A DNA stretch of 64,000 nucleotides from Paracoccus methylarcula (GCF_003007735.2 NZ_PXNQ02000008.1:186001-250000), one strand, 5' to 3'. Counted from the stretch's first letter, positions 53,630 through 62,987 are shown. The notes: generated by a model not told the origin, from the sequence alone. Program-made: numbers and translations.

Positions 53630-53728
53630 ATGACCATTCTCACGCGCAGTATTCGCGCGGCAGACCAGGTGTGTCTGCCACTCACCCACTTTGTCCGCCT
53701 CACTAAAAGAGGAGGTGGCCATGTTTGA
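53630..53728 (+). CDS. Possible 32-codon leader peptide overlapping tnsA
   Basis: MTILTRSIRAADQVCLPLTH and 12 more residues, with purine-rich GAAAGGGG upstream. It ends 8 bp inside tnsA, so its translation could expose the tnsA start. Too short for certainty. Confidence 0.3.
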   Translation: MTILTRSIRAADQVCLPLTHFVRLTKRGGGHV

Positions 53729-54404
53729 TCAGGAATTCGATGGCTTCGTCTTGCCAGAACCATCACGCGCAACGCGCCCGGTCTCATGGCGATCCCGCGG
53801 TAGCTGCCGTGGAACAGTCGTGCTGAGGCTCCAAGAACGCCGCCAGGTCGTCGTCTATGAAAGCCTTCTCGAGCTCATGTGCATCCTGCTGATCACGACG
53901 CGCGGGGATGTCATCGACGTCTGGGATCAGCCATCTGCCATCAAGTTTGTCAGACCGGATGGGAGCGCCCATTCTCATACGCCCGACTATCTAGTCGAGT
54001 TTTCTGATGGTACGCGCTACGCCGTTGCCGTGAAGCCAGCCGACCGCGTGAAGCAGCGCGATTTCGATATAGAGTTGAGCTATGTCGCCGCCTCCATGCC
54101 GCTGGAATATGCCGATGACATGATCCTCATGTCTGAAACGGACTTCACCAGGGCACAGGCACTCAACGCGGCAAGATATCACGAATTTTCCAAAACACCG
54201 GATAATGAAGCGGACAAGAAACTCGCGGCGGTAATCCGGCAGCATAAAGAGCCCCAAACCGTAGCATCCCTCATGGAGCGTATCGACCTAGCCGGACGGG
54301 GTTTTCGCGCAGCTTTCCGAGCGATCATCGAAGGTCGTCTCAAAAAAGTGGCGCATGGGAAAATCGGCCTGCAAACACTCGTCGTAGCGGAGGAAGCAGC
54401 ATGA
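53721..54404 (+). CDS. tnsA: TnsA-like transposon endonuclease
   Basis: 227 residues. TnsA cuts the 5' strand at each transposon end, turning replicative into cut-and-paste transposition. The restriction-like catalytic residues appear as Glu in VVYESLLELMCIL, Asp in HTPDYLVEFSDG and Lys in YAVAVKPADR. The start at 53721 has a strong AGAGGAGG. ATGA overlap with tniA. Confidence 0.85.
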   Translation: MFDQEFDGFVLPEPSRATRPVSWRSRGSCRGTVVLRLQERRQVVVYESLLELMCILLITTRGDVIDVWDQPSAIKFVRPDGSAHSHTPDYLVEFSDGTRYAVAVKPADRVKQRDFDIELSYVAASMPLEYADDMILMSETDFTRAQALNAARYHEFSKTPDNEADKKLAAVIRQHKEPQTVASLMERIDLAGRGFRAAFRAIIEGRLKKVAHGKIGLQTLVVAEEAA

Positions 54405-56542
54405 TCTTTCGCTATGATCCAAGCGACACTTTCGTCATTTTCGGCATCCACTATAGTTGCACTCACCAGACCGATGCGTTGTGCGTATTCGAACCGAAGA
54501 ATTCCGCTGATGGCACTGCCAAAACGTTAAGCCGGAAGGAAATCGCATTCCTGCGTCGGGGTAACAACTGGCGTTTCATCCCAGGTCCGAGCACACAGGA
54601 ATGCATACGAAAATCTGCGACTCGTAGCAGCAAATCCTTGCAGTATTTACATCAAGATGACCGGGAGAGTGCTGTCTTCGCTTTTATGGAGTGCATGAAT
54701 CTTAAGGCCTTTCACGACGCCGGTGCCGTCAAGCTGACACCCCGAAGCCTCCGGACAAACTGGCCGAAGATTGTCGGCGCCTTTCGGGTCAACGAAGAAT
54801 CCCGCAATGCCGGGGATGGACCAAGGCGGGGCGGCAGTGCTCTCCCGCCTCAACGTCGACCGCATTCTCCTGAAACGCTGCTCAAATTGTACCGAAGGCT
54901 TCGTAAAAACAACTATGACCCGTCTGTGCTCGTCCCGCGTTATCGCGTCCGCAAGGGCGTGGGGCGACGGTTCTGCCGGGACACCGAGGACTTCATATCC
55001 GAGAAAATTCGCGCGTATGCGACACAGGAGAAAATGTCCAAAGTTGCGGTCGCCAAAGATACCCGAAACGCCATTATTGCAGAGAATAAGCGACGTGCCG
55101 AGCGTGGTATTCGCGCTCTGCATGTGCCCTCAGAACGTACCATCGAACGTCGTATCGATTTGTTGGATCCGTTTGAGGTTGCCGTATTTCGCGATGGTAT
55201 CGATCAAGCGCGCATGGATTTTGCGAGATCGTCTGGCGGCCCGGATGTCCTCTATCCTATGGAGCGCGTCGAGATCGATGAATGGGAAGTGGATGTGCGA
55301 ACCCTGTTCAAGAGGTTGGCAATTTGGAACGAACTTCCTGCCGACCTTCGCGAAGATGTCCCGTCCGGCCGACGTTGGATCTACGCTGCGATCGACTGCG
55401 CGACACGCTGTATCCTGGCAATCTCAGTCTGTGGTCGCCCGAATGCCGATGCCGCTCGCCGAGTGATTGGACAAATCCTCGAGGACAAAACCGAATTTGC
55501 CCAAGCCGTTGGCGCAGAAGGTACGTGGGACTTCTTCGGAACACCCCATTTGATCTGCTCTGATACCGGGTCGGCATTTGCCTCGGACATGTTTGTTGCT
55601 GCCGTGAATTCTCTGGGCGCAATCATGCTGTTTCCTCCCATAAAAATTCCGGAGCTCCGCTCCCGGATTGAGCGGGTGTTCGGAACCATGGCCCGTCAGC
55701 TCATGCCGAGGCTCCCCGGTCGGACATTCGACAGCCCGAAATCGCGGGGGAATTATCCCTCCGAGGTCCGGACGGTGCTTACGGATGAAGACCTCACCCG
55801 AATCCTGACCATCTGGGTCGTTGACCACTATCATCACCAGGAACATCGGGGGCTCCCGGGCGGACAATCGCCCGCTAGTCGATGGCGCGAGCTCGTCAGC
55901 AAGTATCATGTCACTGAACCGCCCGACACGAATACGCGCCGTGTTGCGCTCGGCTATGAATTTGAGCGTGTCCCATCAAAGCAGGGCGTTGTGTTGCTTT
56001 CGAATCACTATTCATGTCCGGAGCTTGAATCATTCTGGCGACACAACAAGGGCAAGTCAGTCCGACTTCGGATCGAGCCAAGCAACATTGGCGCAGTGTC
56101 GGTTCAAATCGGAACGGAGTGGTTCCCCGCACCGGCACGCAATGGTGAGGAACTCGAAGGCATGTCCTTGGTCGAATGGACCATGGTCATGCGTGAATTC
56201 CGAACGCGTTACGCCGGTGAGGCCAAGTTAACCCTACCGCAGCGAAATCGCGCAATCCAAAAAATCAAGGCAATAGTCGGAGACGCTTGTGAGAGAACTG
56301 GGTTGATCGATCCCGATTATTCCGCCGAGCATCTGGAGTACCTGGAAAACAATCTATGCGCGGGTCTGTTGTTCGATCACCCCGATCTGCCGCCAGCTTC
56401 AGATGATGATGTTCCATTTGGTCGGCGTATCACCCCCAGCACCTCAGCAACAAAATCGGAACAGACGCTTGCCCAGAAGCAAACAGAAACTTTCCCCGCC
56501 GTCCAATTCAATAGCGAACCAGCCTGGAAGCTGGAGGAATGA
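54401..56542 (+). CDS. tniA: TniA/TnsB-family DDE transposase
   Basis: 713 residues. An N-terminal part with DNA-binding helices is followed by the RNase-H-like core: VEIDEWEVDV (first Asp), HLICSDTGSAFAS (second Asp) and LRSRIERVFGTM (Glu). The C-terminal Mu-type beta-barrel and a tail rich in Ser/Thr (region binding the AAA+ partner) follow. It cuts 3' ends and joins them to target. Its binding sites are the ~20-bp repeats at both ends. ATGA overlaps on both sides. Confidence 0.92.
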   Translation: MIFRYDPSDTFVIFGIHYSCTHQTDALCVFEPKNSADGTAKTLSRKEIAFLRRGNNWRFIPGPSTQECIRKSATRSSKSLQYLHQDDRESAVFAFMECMNLKAFHDAGAVKLTPRSLRTNWPKIVGAFRVNEESRNAGDGPRRGGSALPPQRRPHSPETLLKLYRRLRKNNYDPSVLVPRYRVRKGVGRRFCRDTEDFISEKIRAYATQEKMSKVAVAKDTRNAIIAENKRRAERGIRALHVPSERTIERRIDLLDPFEVAVFRDGIDQARMDFARSSGGPDVLYPMERVEIDEWEVDVRTLFKRLAIWNELPADLREDVPSGRRWIYAAIDCATRCILAISVCGRPNADAARRVIGQILEDKTEFAQAVGAEGTWDFFGTPHLICSDTGSAFASDMFVAAVNSLGAIMLFPPIKIPELRSRIERVFGTMARQLMPRLPGRTFDSPKSRGNYPSEVRTVLTDEDLTRILTIWVVDHYHHQEHRGLPGGQSPASRWRELVSKYHVTEPPDTNTRRVALGYEFERVPSKQGVVLLSNHYSCPELESFWRHNKGKSVRLRIEPSNIGAVSVQIGTEWFPAPARNGEELEGMSLVEWTMVMREFRTRYAGEAKLTLPQRNRAIQKIKAIVGDACERTGLIDPDYSAEHLEYLENNLCAGLLFDHPDLPPASDDDVPFGRRITPSTSATKSEQTLAQKQTETFPAVQFNSEPAWKLEE

Positions 56543-57549
56543 TCATGAACAACTACACCCATCTTTCCCCTGAAATTCACCGTCAACTGGCCCGCCTTCG
56601 GAGTCGCTTCGTGCCGAGGCGCTGTTTTTGTGAGTTCTCGAATGCGATGAGTACCCTCGAAGATCGGCGCCGCGCGGAAATCGCCGAAGGTCTGAACCCC
56701 GAGGCGCGCGGTGTGGCCGTAATCGGCAACAGTGGATCTGGGAAATCGACGGCGGTTACCCATTTCTTCCGGGGCCACGACACTCTCCGGATGCTGTCTC
56801 ACGAAGACGAGACTGCGGATGTCGCCAGTTTCCTTGTCCCTTCTCCGGCAACTCTGAAGGGAGTGGGAATCTCCTGCCTCAGCGGACTTGGCTACCCACT
56901 GATGCGGGACCGTACCGCCGGGATTATTTGGGAACTTGTCCAGTCGCACCTTCGGGAACTACAAGTCATGTTCCTACATCTGGACGAGGCGCAGGACCTG
57001 ATGGGGTCGCAGAGCGAACGCGAGATGTTGGCCGTAGTAAATACGCTGAAATCCGTGATGCAAAACAAGCACTGGCCAGTCAGTATCGTCTTGAGCGGGC
57101 TGCCTACCTTGAAAACACTGCTGAATCTGGACCCTCAGCTCGGCCGGCGCTTCACGCCGGTTAGCTTCAGCCAGCTTGATGACATCAATGATGGCCAGAA
57201 TGTGTGTGCTTTGATTCAGCAATACGCCCAGGCTGCGGTTATCGAATGCGCAGAAGAGGTGCGAACGGAAGATTTTGTCGCGCGCCTGATCCATGCGGCA
57301 GCCAACGAGTTTGGTATTCTAATCGAAATCATCATCGGTGCCATCGAAATCTGCATGCGCAGAGACGAAAGCACCTTGGGCAAAGAGCACTTCGTGGCCG
57401 AGTTTCTGCGGCGGACCGGATGTGTCGATGACCTCAATCCCTTTGTCCGGCGAGACTATAGCGCTCTTAATCCGAGGCTGATCCTTCCGGTGCACGAAGA
57501 TCTACTGAATGGCAAAGTGCCACCCCGTCGAGGAGCACCAAAGAAATGA
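56539..57549 (+). CDS. tniB: TniB/TnsC-family AAA+ regulator
   Basis: 336 residues. Walker A AVIGNSGSGKSTAVTHF, Walker B VMFLHLDEAQDLM, sensor in PVSIVLSGLPTLKTLL and Arg-rich LGRRFTPVSFS. TnsC-type ATPases bind target DNA and link the targeting protein to the transposase, and give target immunity. Either ATG 56539 or 56545 may be the start; the first gives the ATGA overlap. Confidence 0.92.
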   Translation: MIMNNYTHLSPEIHRQLARLRSRFVPRRCFCEFSNAMSTLEDRRRAEIAEGLNPEARGVAVIGNSGSGKSTAVTHFFRGHDTLRMLSHEDETADVASFLVPSPATLKGVGISCLSGLGYPLMRDRTAGIIWELVQSHLRELQVMFLHLDEAQDLMGSQSEREMLAVVNTLKSVMQNKHWPVSIVLSGLPTLKTLLNLDPQLGRRFTPVSFSQLDDINDGQNVCALIQQYAQAAVIECAEEVRTEDFVARLIHAAANEFGILIEIIIGAIEICMRRDESTLGKEHFVAEFLRRTGCVDDLNPFVRRDYSALNPRLILPVHEDLLNGKVPPRRGAPKK

Positions 57550-59387
57550 CGCGTCTCAGGCTCACGGTTTCGCCCTACGAGGGCGAAACCTCCCTCTCCA
57601 TAATCTCACGTCTCGCCCGCCGCAATGGGGCGAGTTTCGTTCAAGATTTCTGTTCTGACATGGGTGTTAACTGGCGCGATGCAGCCAATGGGGACACGAC
57701 TGAAATTCAGTCTCTTGCCCGCCTCTCTGGCCTGCCGAGCCACATGCTGAAGGATCGCTCGGTGACCCGCATGCACGATGCCGGCTATATGCTGAATGGA
57801 CAGTTTCTCACATCGAAGTCGTTGGGACGACGCGAGCTTCGGGTGTGCCCCCGCTGTTTATGCGAGAACGACAGGCAGGGAGGCGAATTCGCGCGCCACG
57901 GTCGCTTGGAATGGCTGGTCAGTTCGTATCGAACCTGTCACATCCATCGTACCCCCATGCTTACTTTGCCAGACGCGAACTACCCTCGGTGCCACCATGA
58001 CTTCATCCAGCGCGTTCGAGATCACTGGCGGACCATCCTCAGGGCTGAGCAGGAACTGGTTTCGCAATCCGGGCGAAGCCAGTTCGAAGCGTATATTGCA
58101 TCACGGGTCCGTGGGGACGAGCGGAACGATCCATGCGATGATCTCGACCTAGACCTGATGTGCCGGCTGAGTGATGAATTAGGTGTCGTGTTGGAATTCG
58201 GGGCATCGGCCTACCCTTCAAAGCTTACCTCGGATGAAATGGGCCAAGCGGCGGAGGCCGGATTTCTTGCACTTTCGGGTGGCCCCGACAAATTGTACTC
58301 AGCGTTCCAGGCCATTCGAGCAGCATCTACGAGTACCGTACCCGGATTCCAAGCTGATTTCGGCGTGTTAGCACGTCGGATTGAGCGCATCGATCATAGC
58401 TCATCCAGATATGCCGGATTCATTGACCAACTTACCGACTTTGCCTTCACGCATTACCCCTATGCCAAGGGGGACATCCTCTTCGGACGAGAGTGCTCTG
58501 AAAGGCGCGTCCACAATCTGGCGTCGGCAGCCGAAACACATGGCCTGAACTATTCGCGAATGTGGCGCATCGCGGTAGGTCTAGGCCTCGGGACGACAGA
58601 GCAGGCCGAGCGAATCCAGTTTTCTGCTGTGGAGAATGATCGGACGATCGCGGAGTACGCAGCCTGCCTATCTCCGAAGCGGGCCGCCGAAAGGTTGGGG
58701 ATCAGGGGAGAAATGTTGAACAGGCTGGTCAATGCCGACCTGATAGCCCCCCGTTTCGATTTGACAGGCCTCGTGCCGGTCTACCATCCGGAGGATCTCA
58801 GCCATCTTACCAGCTTTCCCGCAATGCAGGCAGAGCTGGTGGAAGCACTTCCAGACGGGTACGCCAGCCTGACCACCATAGGGGTCCACGCTAAATGCCG
58901 CTTCGAAGAAGTGATGCGGCTCGCTCTGGATGGCAAGCTGAAGTCCCTTTGCCGGATGCAAGAACATCCCACGCTGGACGGACTGTATGTGAGTCTCGAC
59001 GATCTGAGGGATCAGTTGGAGGAACCAGCTCCATCGGGTTTCACGAGGAAGGAAGCCAAGCGCTTGCTAGGAGTTAACTCTTCAACGATTGCTTGGCTTG
59101 TGCGGCAAGAGTTGCTGCCTTCGACAACAGTCAGGCATCATCGTCATCGCCGCCCAGTGACCTTGATCAGCCAACAGGGACTCGTAGGCTTCCTCAAGAA
59201 ATACGCCACCCTCGGCATGATGGCTTCGGCAGCGCATACTCAGGCCAAGCATGTAGCTGCCAAGCTGGCTAGGGCCCGAATTTATCCGCTCGATTTGGAT
59301 AACCACCTCAGTAAGATCTACGTGCGCACGCCGAAGTTGGAAAAGCTGTTTGATCCAGGATGGTTGCCTAGTCTCGTAGCGGGCTGA
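57546..59387 (+). CDS. tniQ: TniQ/TnsD-like target selector
   Basis: 613 residues. The N-terminal TniQ domain (LTVSPYEGETSLSIISRLAR) holds zinc-finger residues (RVCPRCLCEN, YRTCHIHRTPM). The long C-terminal half has repeated HTH-like blocks (SPKRAAERLGIRGEMLNRLV; TRKEAKRLLGVNSSTIAWLV), as in TnsD proteins that recognise a fixed attachment gene. This size and the HTH blocks suggest sequence-specific targeting, here perhaps of tRNA-Lys. Confidence 0.9.
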   Translation: MTRLRLTVSPYEGETSLSIISRLARRNGASFVQDFCSDMGVNWRDAANGDTTEIQSLARLSGLPSHMLKDRSVTRMHDAGYMLNGQFLTSKSLGRRELRVCPRCLCENDRQGGEFARHGRLEWLVSSYRTCHIHRTPMLTLPDANYPRCHHDFIQRVRDHWRTILRAEQELVSQSGRSQFEAYIASRVRGDERNDPCDDLDLDLMCRLSDELGVVLEFGASAYPSKLTSDEMGQAAEAGFLALSGGPDKLYSAFQAIRAASTSTVPGFQADFGVLARRIERIDHSSSRYAGFIDQLTDFAFTHYPYAKGDILFGRECSERRVHNLASAAETHGLNYSRMWRIAVGLGLGTTEQAERIQFSAVENDRTIAEYAACLSPKRAAERLGIRGEMLNRLVNADLIAPRFDLTGLVPVYHPEDLSHLTSFPAMQAELVEALPDGYASLTTIGVHAKCRFEEVMRLALDGKLKSLCRMQEHPTLDGLYVSLDDLRDQLEEPAPSGFTRKEAKRLLGVNSSTIAWLVRQELLPSTTVRHHRHRRPVTLISQQGLVGFLKKYATLGMMASAAHTQAKHVAAKLARARIYPLDLDNHLSKIYVRTPKLEKLFDPGWLPSLVAG

Positions 59388-59414
59388 TTTCTTATTCTGA
59401 CACGGCATTCGCCT

Positions 59415-59442
59415 CGCCACCCTCAGGGTGGCGGGTTTTTTT
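59415..59442 (+). terminator. Rho-independent terminator of the tns operon
   Basis: CGCCACCCT and AGGGTGGCG (59415-59423, 59425-59433) form a nine-pair stem around one base, followed by GG and seven Ts. With such a short apex the inner pairs would open to make the loop. It lies 28 bp after the tniQ stop. Confidence 0.85.
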
Positions 59443-59499
59443 CATGTTTGTGTCAAGTGGATGAAACGCCGGTCCTCGGGCATACTCGCTAACCCTCCC

Positions 59500-59619
59500 A
59501 AGCGACAATCCAAGTGTCGAAAAGCGCAAATATGCTGTCGGAGATTAGTTGAAGAACTCATAAAAATCAGTACACTAGCCAAACTCCAAGCGGCAAACCT
59601 AGTGTCGCCGAACATTCAT
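59500..59619. repeat. Transposon right end: three TnsB-type sites plus TSD
   Basis: Read inward on the minus strand: R1 59607-59588 (CGACACTAGGTTTGCCGCTT), R2 59541-59522 (CCGACAGCATATTTGCGCTT), R3 59520-59500 (TCGACACTTGGATTGTCGCT plus T). R1 and R2 are separated by 46 bp, unlike the tightly packed left end. The element ends at 59614 (..CGAACA) and TTCAT follows at 59615-59619. Confidence 0.92.
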
Positions 59620-59761
59620 TGTTGTCGAGCGATACGAGTAAGTATCGCAAACGACAGTGAATTCGTTTCAAACGACGTGCGAATCTATCTCAATCGCTGA
59701 TTGGGCGGGTTTTGGGGGTCTCCTCCCGATATGCAAAAGCCCCGCCGATGATCGACGGGGC
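59620..59761. other. Possible end of an older Tn7-like element
   Basis: Immediately after the TSD the sequence starts TGTTGTCGAGCG and has further CGACA/TGTCG-type words (about 59659, 59671). With the inverted tniQ fragment that follows, this may be the end of an older related element facing the intact one. Confidence 0.45.
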
Positions 59762-59770
59762 CTATTTTTC
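59735..59770. terminator. Bidirectional-looking hairpin
   Basis: GCCCCG (59739-59744) pairs with CGGGGC (59756-59761), with As before and Ts after. It probably terminates the minus-strand tniQ fragment. Confidence 0.65.
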
Positions 59771-60124
59771 GGCGTTGTCGTGGATCAGTTCGCGATCACC
59801 GGAGCGGGCTTCTATGCGCAGATAGATTTTGCTGCATTGGTCGGGCAAAGGAATCGGCCAGACCTCTGCTTTGTCCAACCGGGCAGCGACATGTCTCGCC
59901 TGTGTACCAAGCTCGTAAGCCATGAGCCCGAGCGGCAAGTGCAGGTCGAGGAATCGATCCAGTTCCTCTGACGCAATCGAAGACAATGGCTGGCGTGTAC
60001 GCGGATCGGGAACTTCTCTGCTGGCGATTATGCCATTTTTCAGGAGCAGACTGACGGTCGAGCAGTTGACATGCAGTCGTTTTCGCAGCGCGTTAAGCCG
60101 GTCAGTGGCGGTGTCTCGAAACAA
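59762..60124 (-). pseudogene. Truncated tniQ C-terminal fragment from an older element
   Basis: About 120 residues. LNALRKRLHVNCSTVSLLL and LGTQARHVAARLDKAEVWPI resemble the C-terminal end of the intact tniQ (HTQAKHVAAKLARARIYPL; then SKIYVRT versus SKIYLRI). The N-terminal zinc and TniQ domains are absent. It is in opposite orientation to the intact element and lies between its right end and tRNA-Ser. It shows that a related transposon was here before. Confidence 0.75.
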
Positions 60125-60219
60125 TCCAGTATTTCGGACAGCCCAACCCGCATAACCCTCTAGTACAACGAGAAAATCCGGATACAGCCGGATTGGGAGA
60201 GCGCTTTAGCTAGGGTAGC

Positions 60220-60309
60220 TGGCGGAGGCGGTGGGATTCGAACCCACGGTGGGCGTTAACCCACGTCGGTTTTCAAGACCGGTGCATTAAACCACTCTGC
60301 CACGCCTCC
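60220..60309 (-). tRNA. tRNA-Ser (anticodon UGA)
   Basis: On the minus strand GGAGGCG...CGCCTCC forms the acceptor, with G discriminator and encoded CCA. A long variable arm (GTGGGTTAACGCCCAC) is typical of serine tRNAs. The anticodon loop is CTTGAAA (UGA). The 3' end points toward the transposon. Confidence 0.95.
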
Positions 60310-60359
60310 GACGGTGCTCGATTATCTTGCCGTGCGGGCGGGCGCAACCTCTTCGCGGT

Positions 60360-60866
60360 TCAGCGGCGCAGGGTGACCACGTTCGAAGCACCGGCGATCT
60401 CGACCTGGGTCACGCCGGCAAGCTGGGTGTTGGACAAGGTCAGGGCCGCCGTGATAGAATCGACGGCCGGATTGGCCGGGAGCCGGGCCGCTTCCTCTGT
60501 GGGGGGCGGCGGGACGGCCACGAAACGCAGCCGCAGCACGCCGTCGGGATCGGGCGATATGCGTCCGCGCGGCTGTGGGCGCAGGGTGACCAGTTCGGCA
60601 TCGTGATAGCCCTTGGTCGGTGCGATACCGGTGACCACGAGCAGGCGCCCCTCGTTCAATGGTTCCCATCTTGCCGACAGGATCCGGGGAATACCGGCGC
60701 GCTGATCGCCGGCCGTTTCATAACCGCCTTCGGGGGCCAGCGTGGTGGACCGGTCTCTGCCGCCACCGCCCCAGCCAAGCGGGTTCCAGCCGCTGTCGCT
60801 GAAGCGGCCGCCACAGCCCGATAGCAGCAGCGCAGAGATCAGCAGTGGTGCGGTCAGTTTCGTCAT
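60360..60866 (-). CDS. Outer-membrane-type lipoprotein, conserved hypothetical
   Basis: 168 residues. Signal with lipobox (LLISALLLSGCGG) gives a lipidated Cys. The rest is a soluble domain (LSARWEPLNEGRLLVVTGIA, LRLRFVAVPPPPTEEAAR) ending in a strand-rich piece (VTQVEIAGASNVVTLRR). Proteins of this kind occur in Rhodobacterales; no function known. Divergent from sufE. Confidence 0.7.
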   Translation of the reverse strand: MTKLTAPLLISALLLSGCGGRFSDSGWNPLGWGGGGRDRSTTLAPEGGYETAGDQRAGIPRILSARWEPLNEGRLLVVTGIAPTKGYHDAELVTLRPQPRGRISPDPDGVLRLRFVAVPPPPTEEAARLPANPAVDSITAALTLSNTQLAGVTQVEIAGASNVVTLRR

Positions 60867-60979
60867 CTGGCGTCCCCCGGAGGTTTTGCCCGATTGTTAG
60901 GGGAAATCGGCGCGTCGTTAAAGCCTCTTTGACCTTCGCCGCCGCCCGCGTTAATCCGTCATCGAAAAAAGGAGCCCTC

Positions 60980-61390
60980 ATGGCCAGTCCCGCATTCGAA
61001 GACATCGCCGATACCTTTGACTTCCTGGATGACTGGGAGGAGCGTTACCGGCATGTGATCGAGCTGGGCAGGGCCATGGCCCCGATGGAACCGGCGCTGC
61101 AGGTGCCCGCGACCAAGGTGGAGGGCTGCGCCAGCCAGGTCTGGATCATGCCGCGGATCGAGGATGGGCGTTTCGATTTCCAGGGCGACAGCGACGCGAT
61201 GATCGTGCGCGGCCTGATCGCGATCCTGCATGCGCTTTATTCCGGGCTGACCGTGGCCGAGGTGGTGCAGGTGGATGCGCAGGCCGAGCTGGCGCGGCTT
61301 GGCCTTGACGAGCACCTGTCATCGCAGCGCTCGAACGGGCTGCGCGCCATGGTACTGCGGATCAGGCAGCTTGCCGCCGACGCAGCGTGA
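60980..61390 (+). CDS. sufE: SufE-family sulfur acceptor
   Basis: 136 residues. SufE takes persulfide sulfur from the cysteine desulfurase SufS for Fe-S assembly. The acceptor cysteine is in [13 protein letters not shown]. Start at 60980 with AAAAGGAG upstream. Its 3' end overlaps the convergent mnmA by 29 bp. Confidence 0.92.
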   Translation: MASPAFEDIADTFDFLDDWEERYRHVIELGRAMAPMEPALQVPATKVEGCASQVWIMPRIEDGRFDFQGDSDAMIVRGLIAILHALYSGLTVAEVVQVDAQAELARLGLDEHLSSQRSNGLRAMVLRIRQLAADAA

Positions 61391-62534
61391 TCCAGCCGCC
61401 GCCCAGCACGCGGGTGCCGCCGGTTTCATAGAACACGCAGGCCTGGCCGGGGCTGACCCCTTCCTCGGCATCCAGCAATTCGACCTCGGCGCGGCCATTC
61501 TCCAGCGGGCGCAGGATCGCCGGGCGCGGAGGCCGGGTCGAACGGATGCGGACCGAGCAGGGAATCTCGCCCGTGAAGGGCTGATCGCCCAGCCAGTTGA
61601 CCTCCGATACCGGAACGATGGTCGTAGCCAGCGCGGATTTCGGCCCGACGACAACCCTGCGCTTTTCGGGATCGAGGCGGACGACATAGAGCGGCTCGCC
61701 CAATCCGCCGATGCCCAGCCCACGGCGCTGACCGACGGTGTAATGGATCACGCCGCGATGCCGGGCCAGGACATTGCCCTCCATATCCACGATCTCGCCC
61801 GGATCGGCGGCGCCGGGGCGCAGCTTTTCAATCACGCTCGCATAATCACCGTTCGGCACGAAGCAGATATCCTGGCTGTCGGGCTTGTCGGCGACCGACA
61901 GGCCATATTCGGCGGCCAGCGCCCGGGTCTCCGCCTTGCTGACCAGGTGGCCGAGGGGGAAACGCAGGTAATCCAGCTGCTCTTGCGTGGTCGAGAACAG
62001 GAAATAGCTTTGATCGCGGGCCGGATCGGCGGCCATGTGCAGTTCGGCCCGCCCGGCACCGGGCTTGCGCTGGATGTAATGGCCTGTCGCCATGCAATCG
62101 GCATCCAGGTCGCGCGCGGTTTCCAGCAGGTCGCGGAACTTCACCCGCTCGTTGCAGCGGATGCAGGGCACCGGGGTCGCGCCGGCCAGGTAGGCATCGG
62201 CGAATTCGTCGATGACCGATTCGCGGAACTTGTTCTCGTAATCCAGGACGTAATGCGGAAAGCCCATCCGCTCGGCCACCCGGCGGGCATCGTGAATGTC
62301 CTGCCCGGCGCAACAGGCGCCTTTCTTGGCCAGCGCCGCGCCGTGATCGTAAAGCTGCAGCGTGACCCCGATCACGTCGTAACCCTCTGATTTCAGCTTG
62401 GCGGCCACGACCGAGCTGTCCACGCCGCCCGACATGGCCACGACCACGCGCGTCTGCGCGGGCGGCTTGGCAAAGCCGAGGCTGTTCAACTCGGTATCGC
62501 GCGCCGGGGCGCGATCGGGGGCAAGCGAGGTCAT
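61362..62534 (-). CDS. mnmA: tRNA-specific 2-thiouridylase
   Basis: MnmA makes s2U at position 34 of Lys, Glu and Gln tRNAs. 390 residues: PP-loop [15 protein letters not shown], active Cys in [16 protein letters not shown] and IRCNERVKF, second catalytic Cys in [13 protein letters not shown]-terminal beta-barrel domain present. Its substrate tRNA-Lys(UUU) is in this same window. Confidence 0.95.
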   Translation of the reverse strand: MTSLAPDRAPARDTELNSLGFAKPPAQTRVVVAMSGGVDSSVVAAKLKSEGYDVIGVTLQLYDHGAALAKKGACCAGQDIHDARRVAERMGFPHYVLDYENKFRESVIDEFADAYLAGATPVPCIRCNERVKFRDLLETARDLDADCMATGHYIQRKPGAGRAELHMAADPARDQSYFLFSTTQEQLDYLRFPLGHLVSKAETRALAAEYGLSVADKPDSQDICFVPNGDYASVIEKLRPGAADPGEIVDMEGNVLARHRGVIHYTVGQRRGLGIGGLGEPLYVVRLDPEKRRVVVGPKSALATTIVPVSEVNWLGDQPFTGEIPCSVRIRSTRPPRPAILRPLENGRAEVELLDAEEGVSPGQACVFYETGGTRVLGGGWITLRRRQAA

Positions 62535-62688
62535 GGATGGGCTCCGGGCCGTGTGGCCGTCATCAATTTCCGTAAGAATATAGGCAAATGCCCGGTATTC
62601 TCAACCCGGGCAATGTGCAGAACTAACCCGGAATTAAGCTCTTTGTGGCGAAATTTCCCTGACTTGAGCAAAGCCAGGGAACAAAGCA

Positions 62689-62955
62689 GTGACGAAAAAA
62701 GACCGCCCGCTGACCGCGACCTTGCCGAACGGCACGATCCTGACGGTTGCGGATCTGCCACCGCCTTCGACCCGTTGGGTTGCATCCCGCAAGGAAATCG
62801 TCGTGAACGCAGTCGCTTACGACCTGATCTCACGCGAGGAGGCTCTGCGGCGATACGGTCTCTCGGAAGAGGAATTCGAAAGCTGGTGCCGCGCGCTGAT
62901 CGATCACGGCCCTACCGCGTTGAAAGTGACGTTGCTGCAGCGGTATAGAAAGTAG
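62689..62955 (+). CDS. sciP: SciP-like CtrA inhibitor (DUF1153)
   Basis: 88 residues. SciP is a small HTH protein that binds CtrA and blocks its activity in Caulobacter; DUF1153 is its family. VASRKEIVVNAVAYDLISRE and EEALRRYGLSEEEFESWCRA are the typical HTH helices. Located 101 bp before ctrA, same strand. Confidence 0.88.
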   Translation: MTKKDRPLTATLPNGTILTVADLPPPSTRWVASRKEIVVNAVAYDLISREEALRRYGLSEEEFESWCRALIDHGPTALKVTLLQRYRK

Positions 62956-62987
62956 TGGATTCCGGAAGAAAACAACTTCAAGATGAA

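Larger units (their letters stand above)
20454..59614. mobile_element. Complete 39.2-kb Tn7-like transposon
   Basis: Ends are TGAAAGACGACACTAGG (20454, inward) and TGTTCGGCGACACTAGG (59614, inward on the minus strand), both matching TG-N5-CGACACTAGGTTTG. A TTCAT duplication flanks the element at 20449-20453 and 59615-59619. Each end carries three related ~20-bp sites. tnsA, tniA, tniB and tniQ lie at the right (53721-59387). No cas genes are present, so this is not a CRISPR-guided type. Cargo: HEPN-like pair, GHKL/Z1/AIPR operon with dcm and vsr, BCS1-like ATPase, small unknown genes and a TRAP catabolic operon. Confidence 0.92.

Noticed and set aside
61275..62390. 371-codon plus-strand frame opposite mnmA
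   Set aside because: Shadow frame; MnmA motifs are complete on the minus strand.
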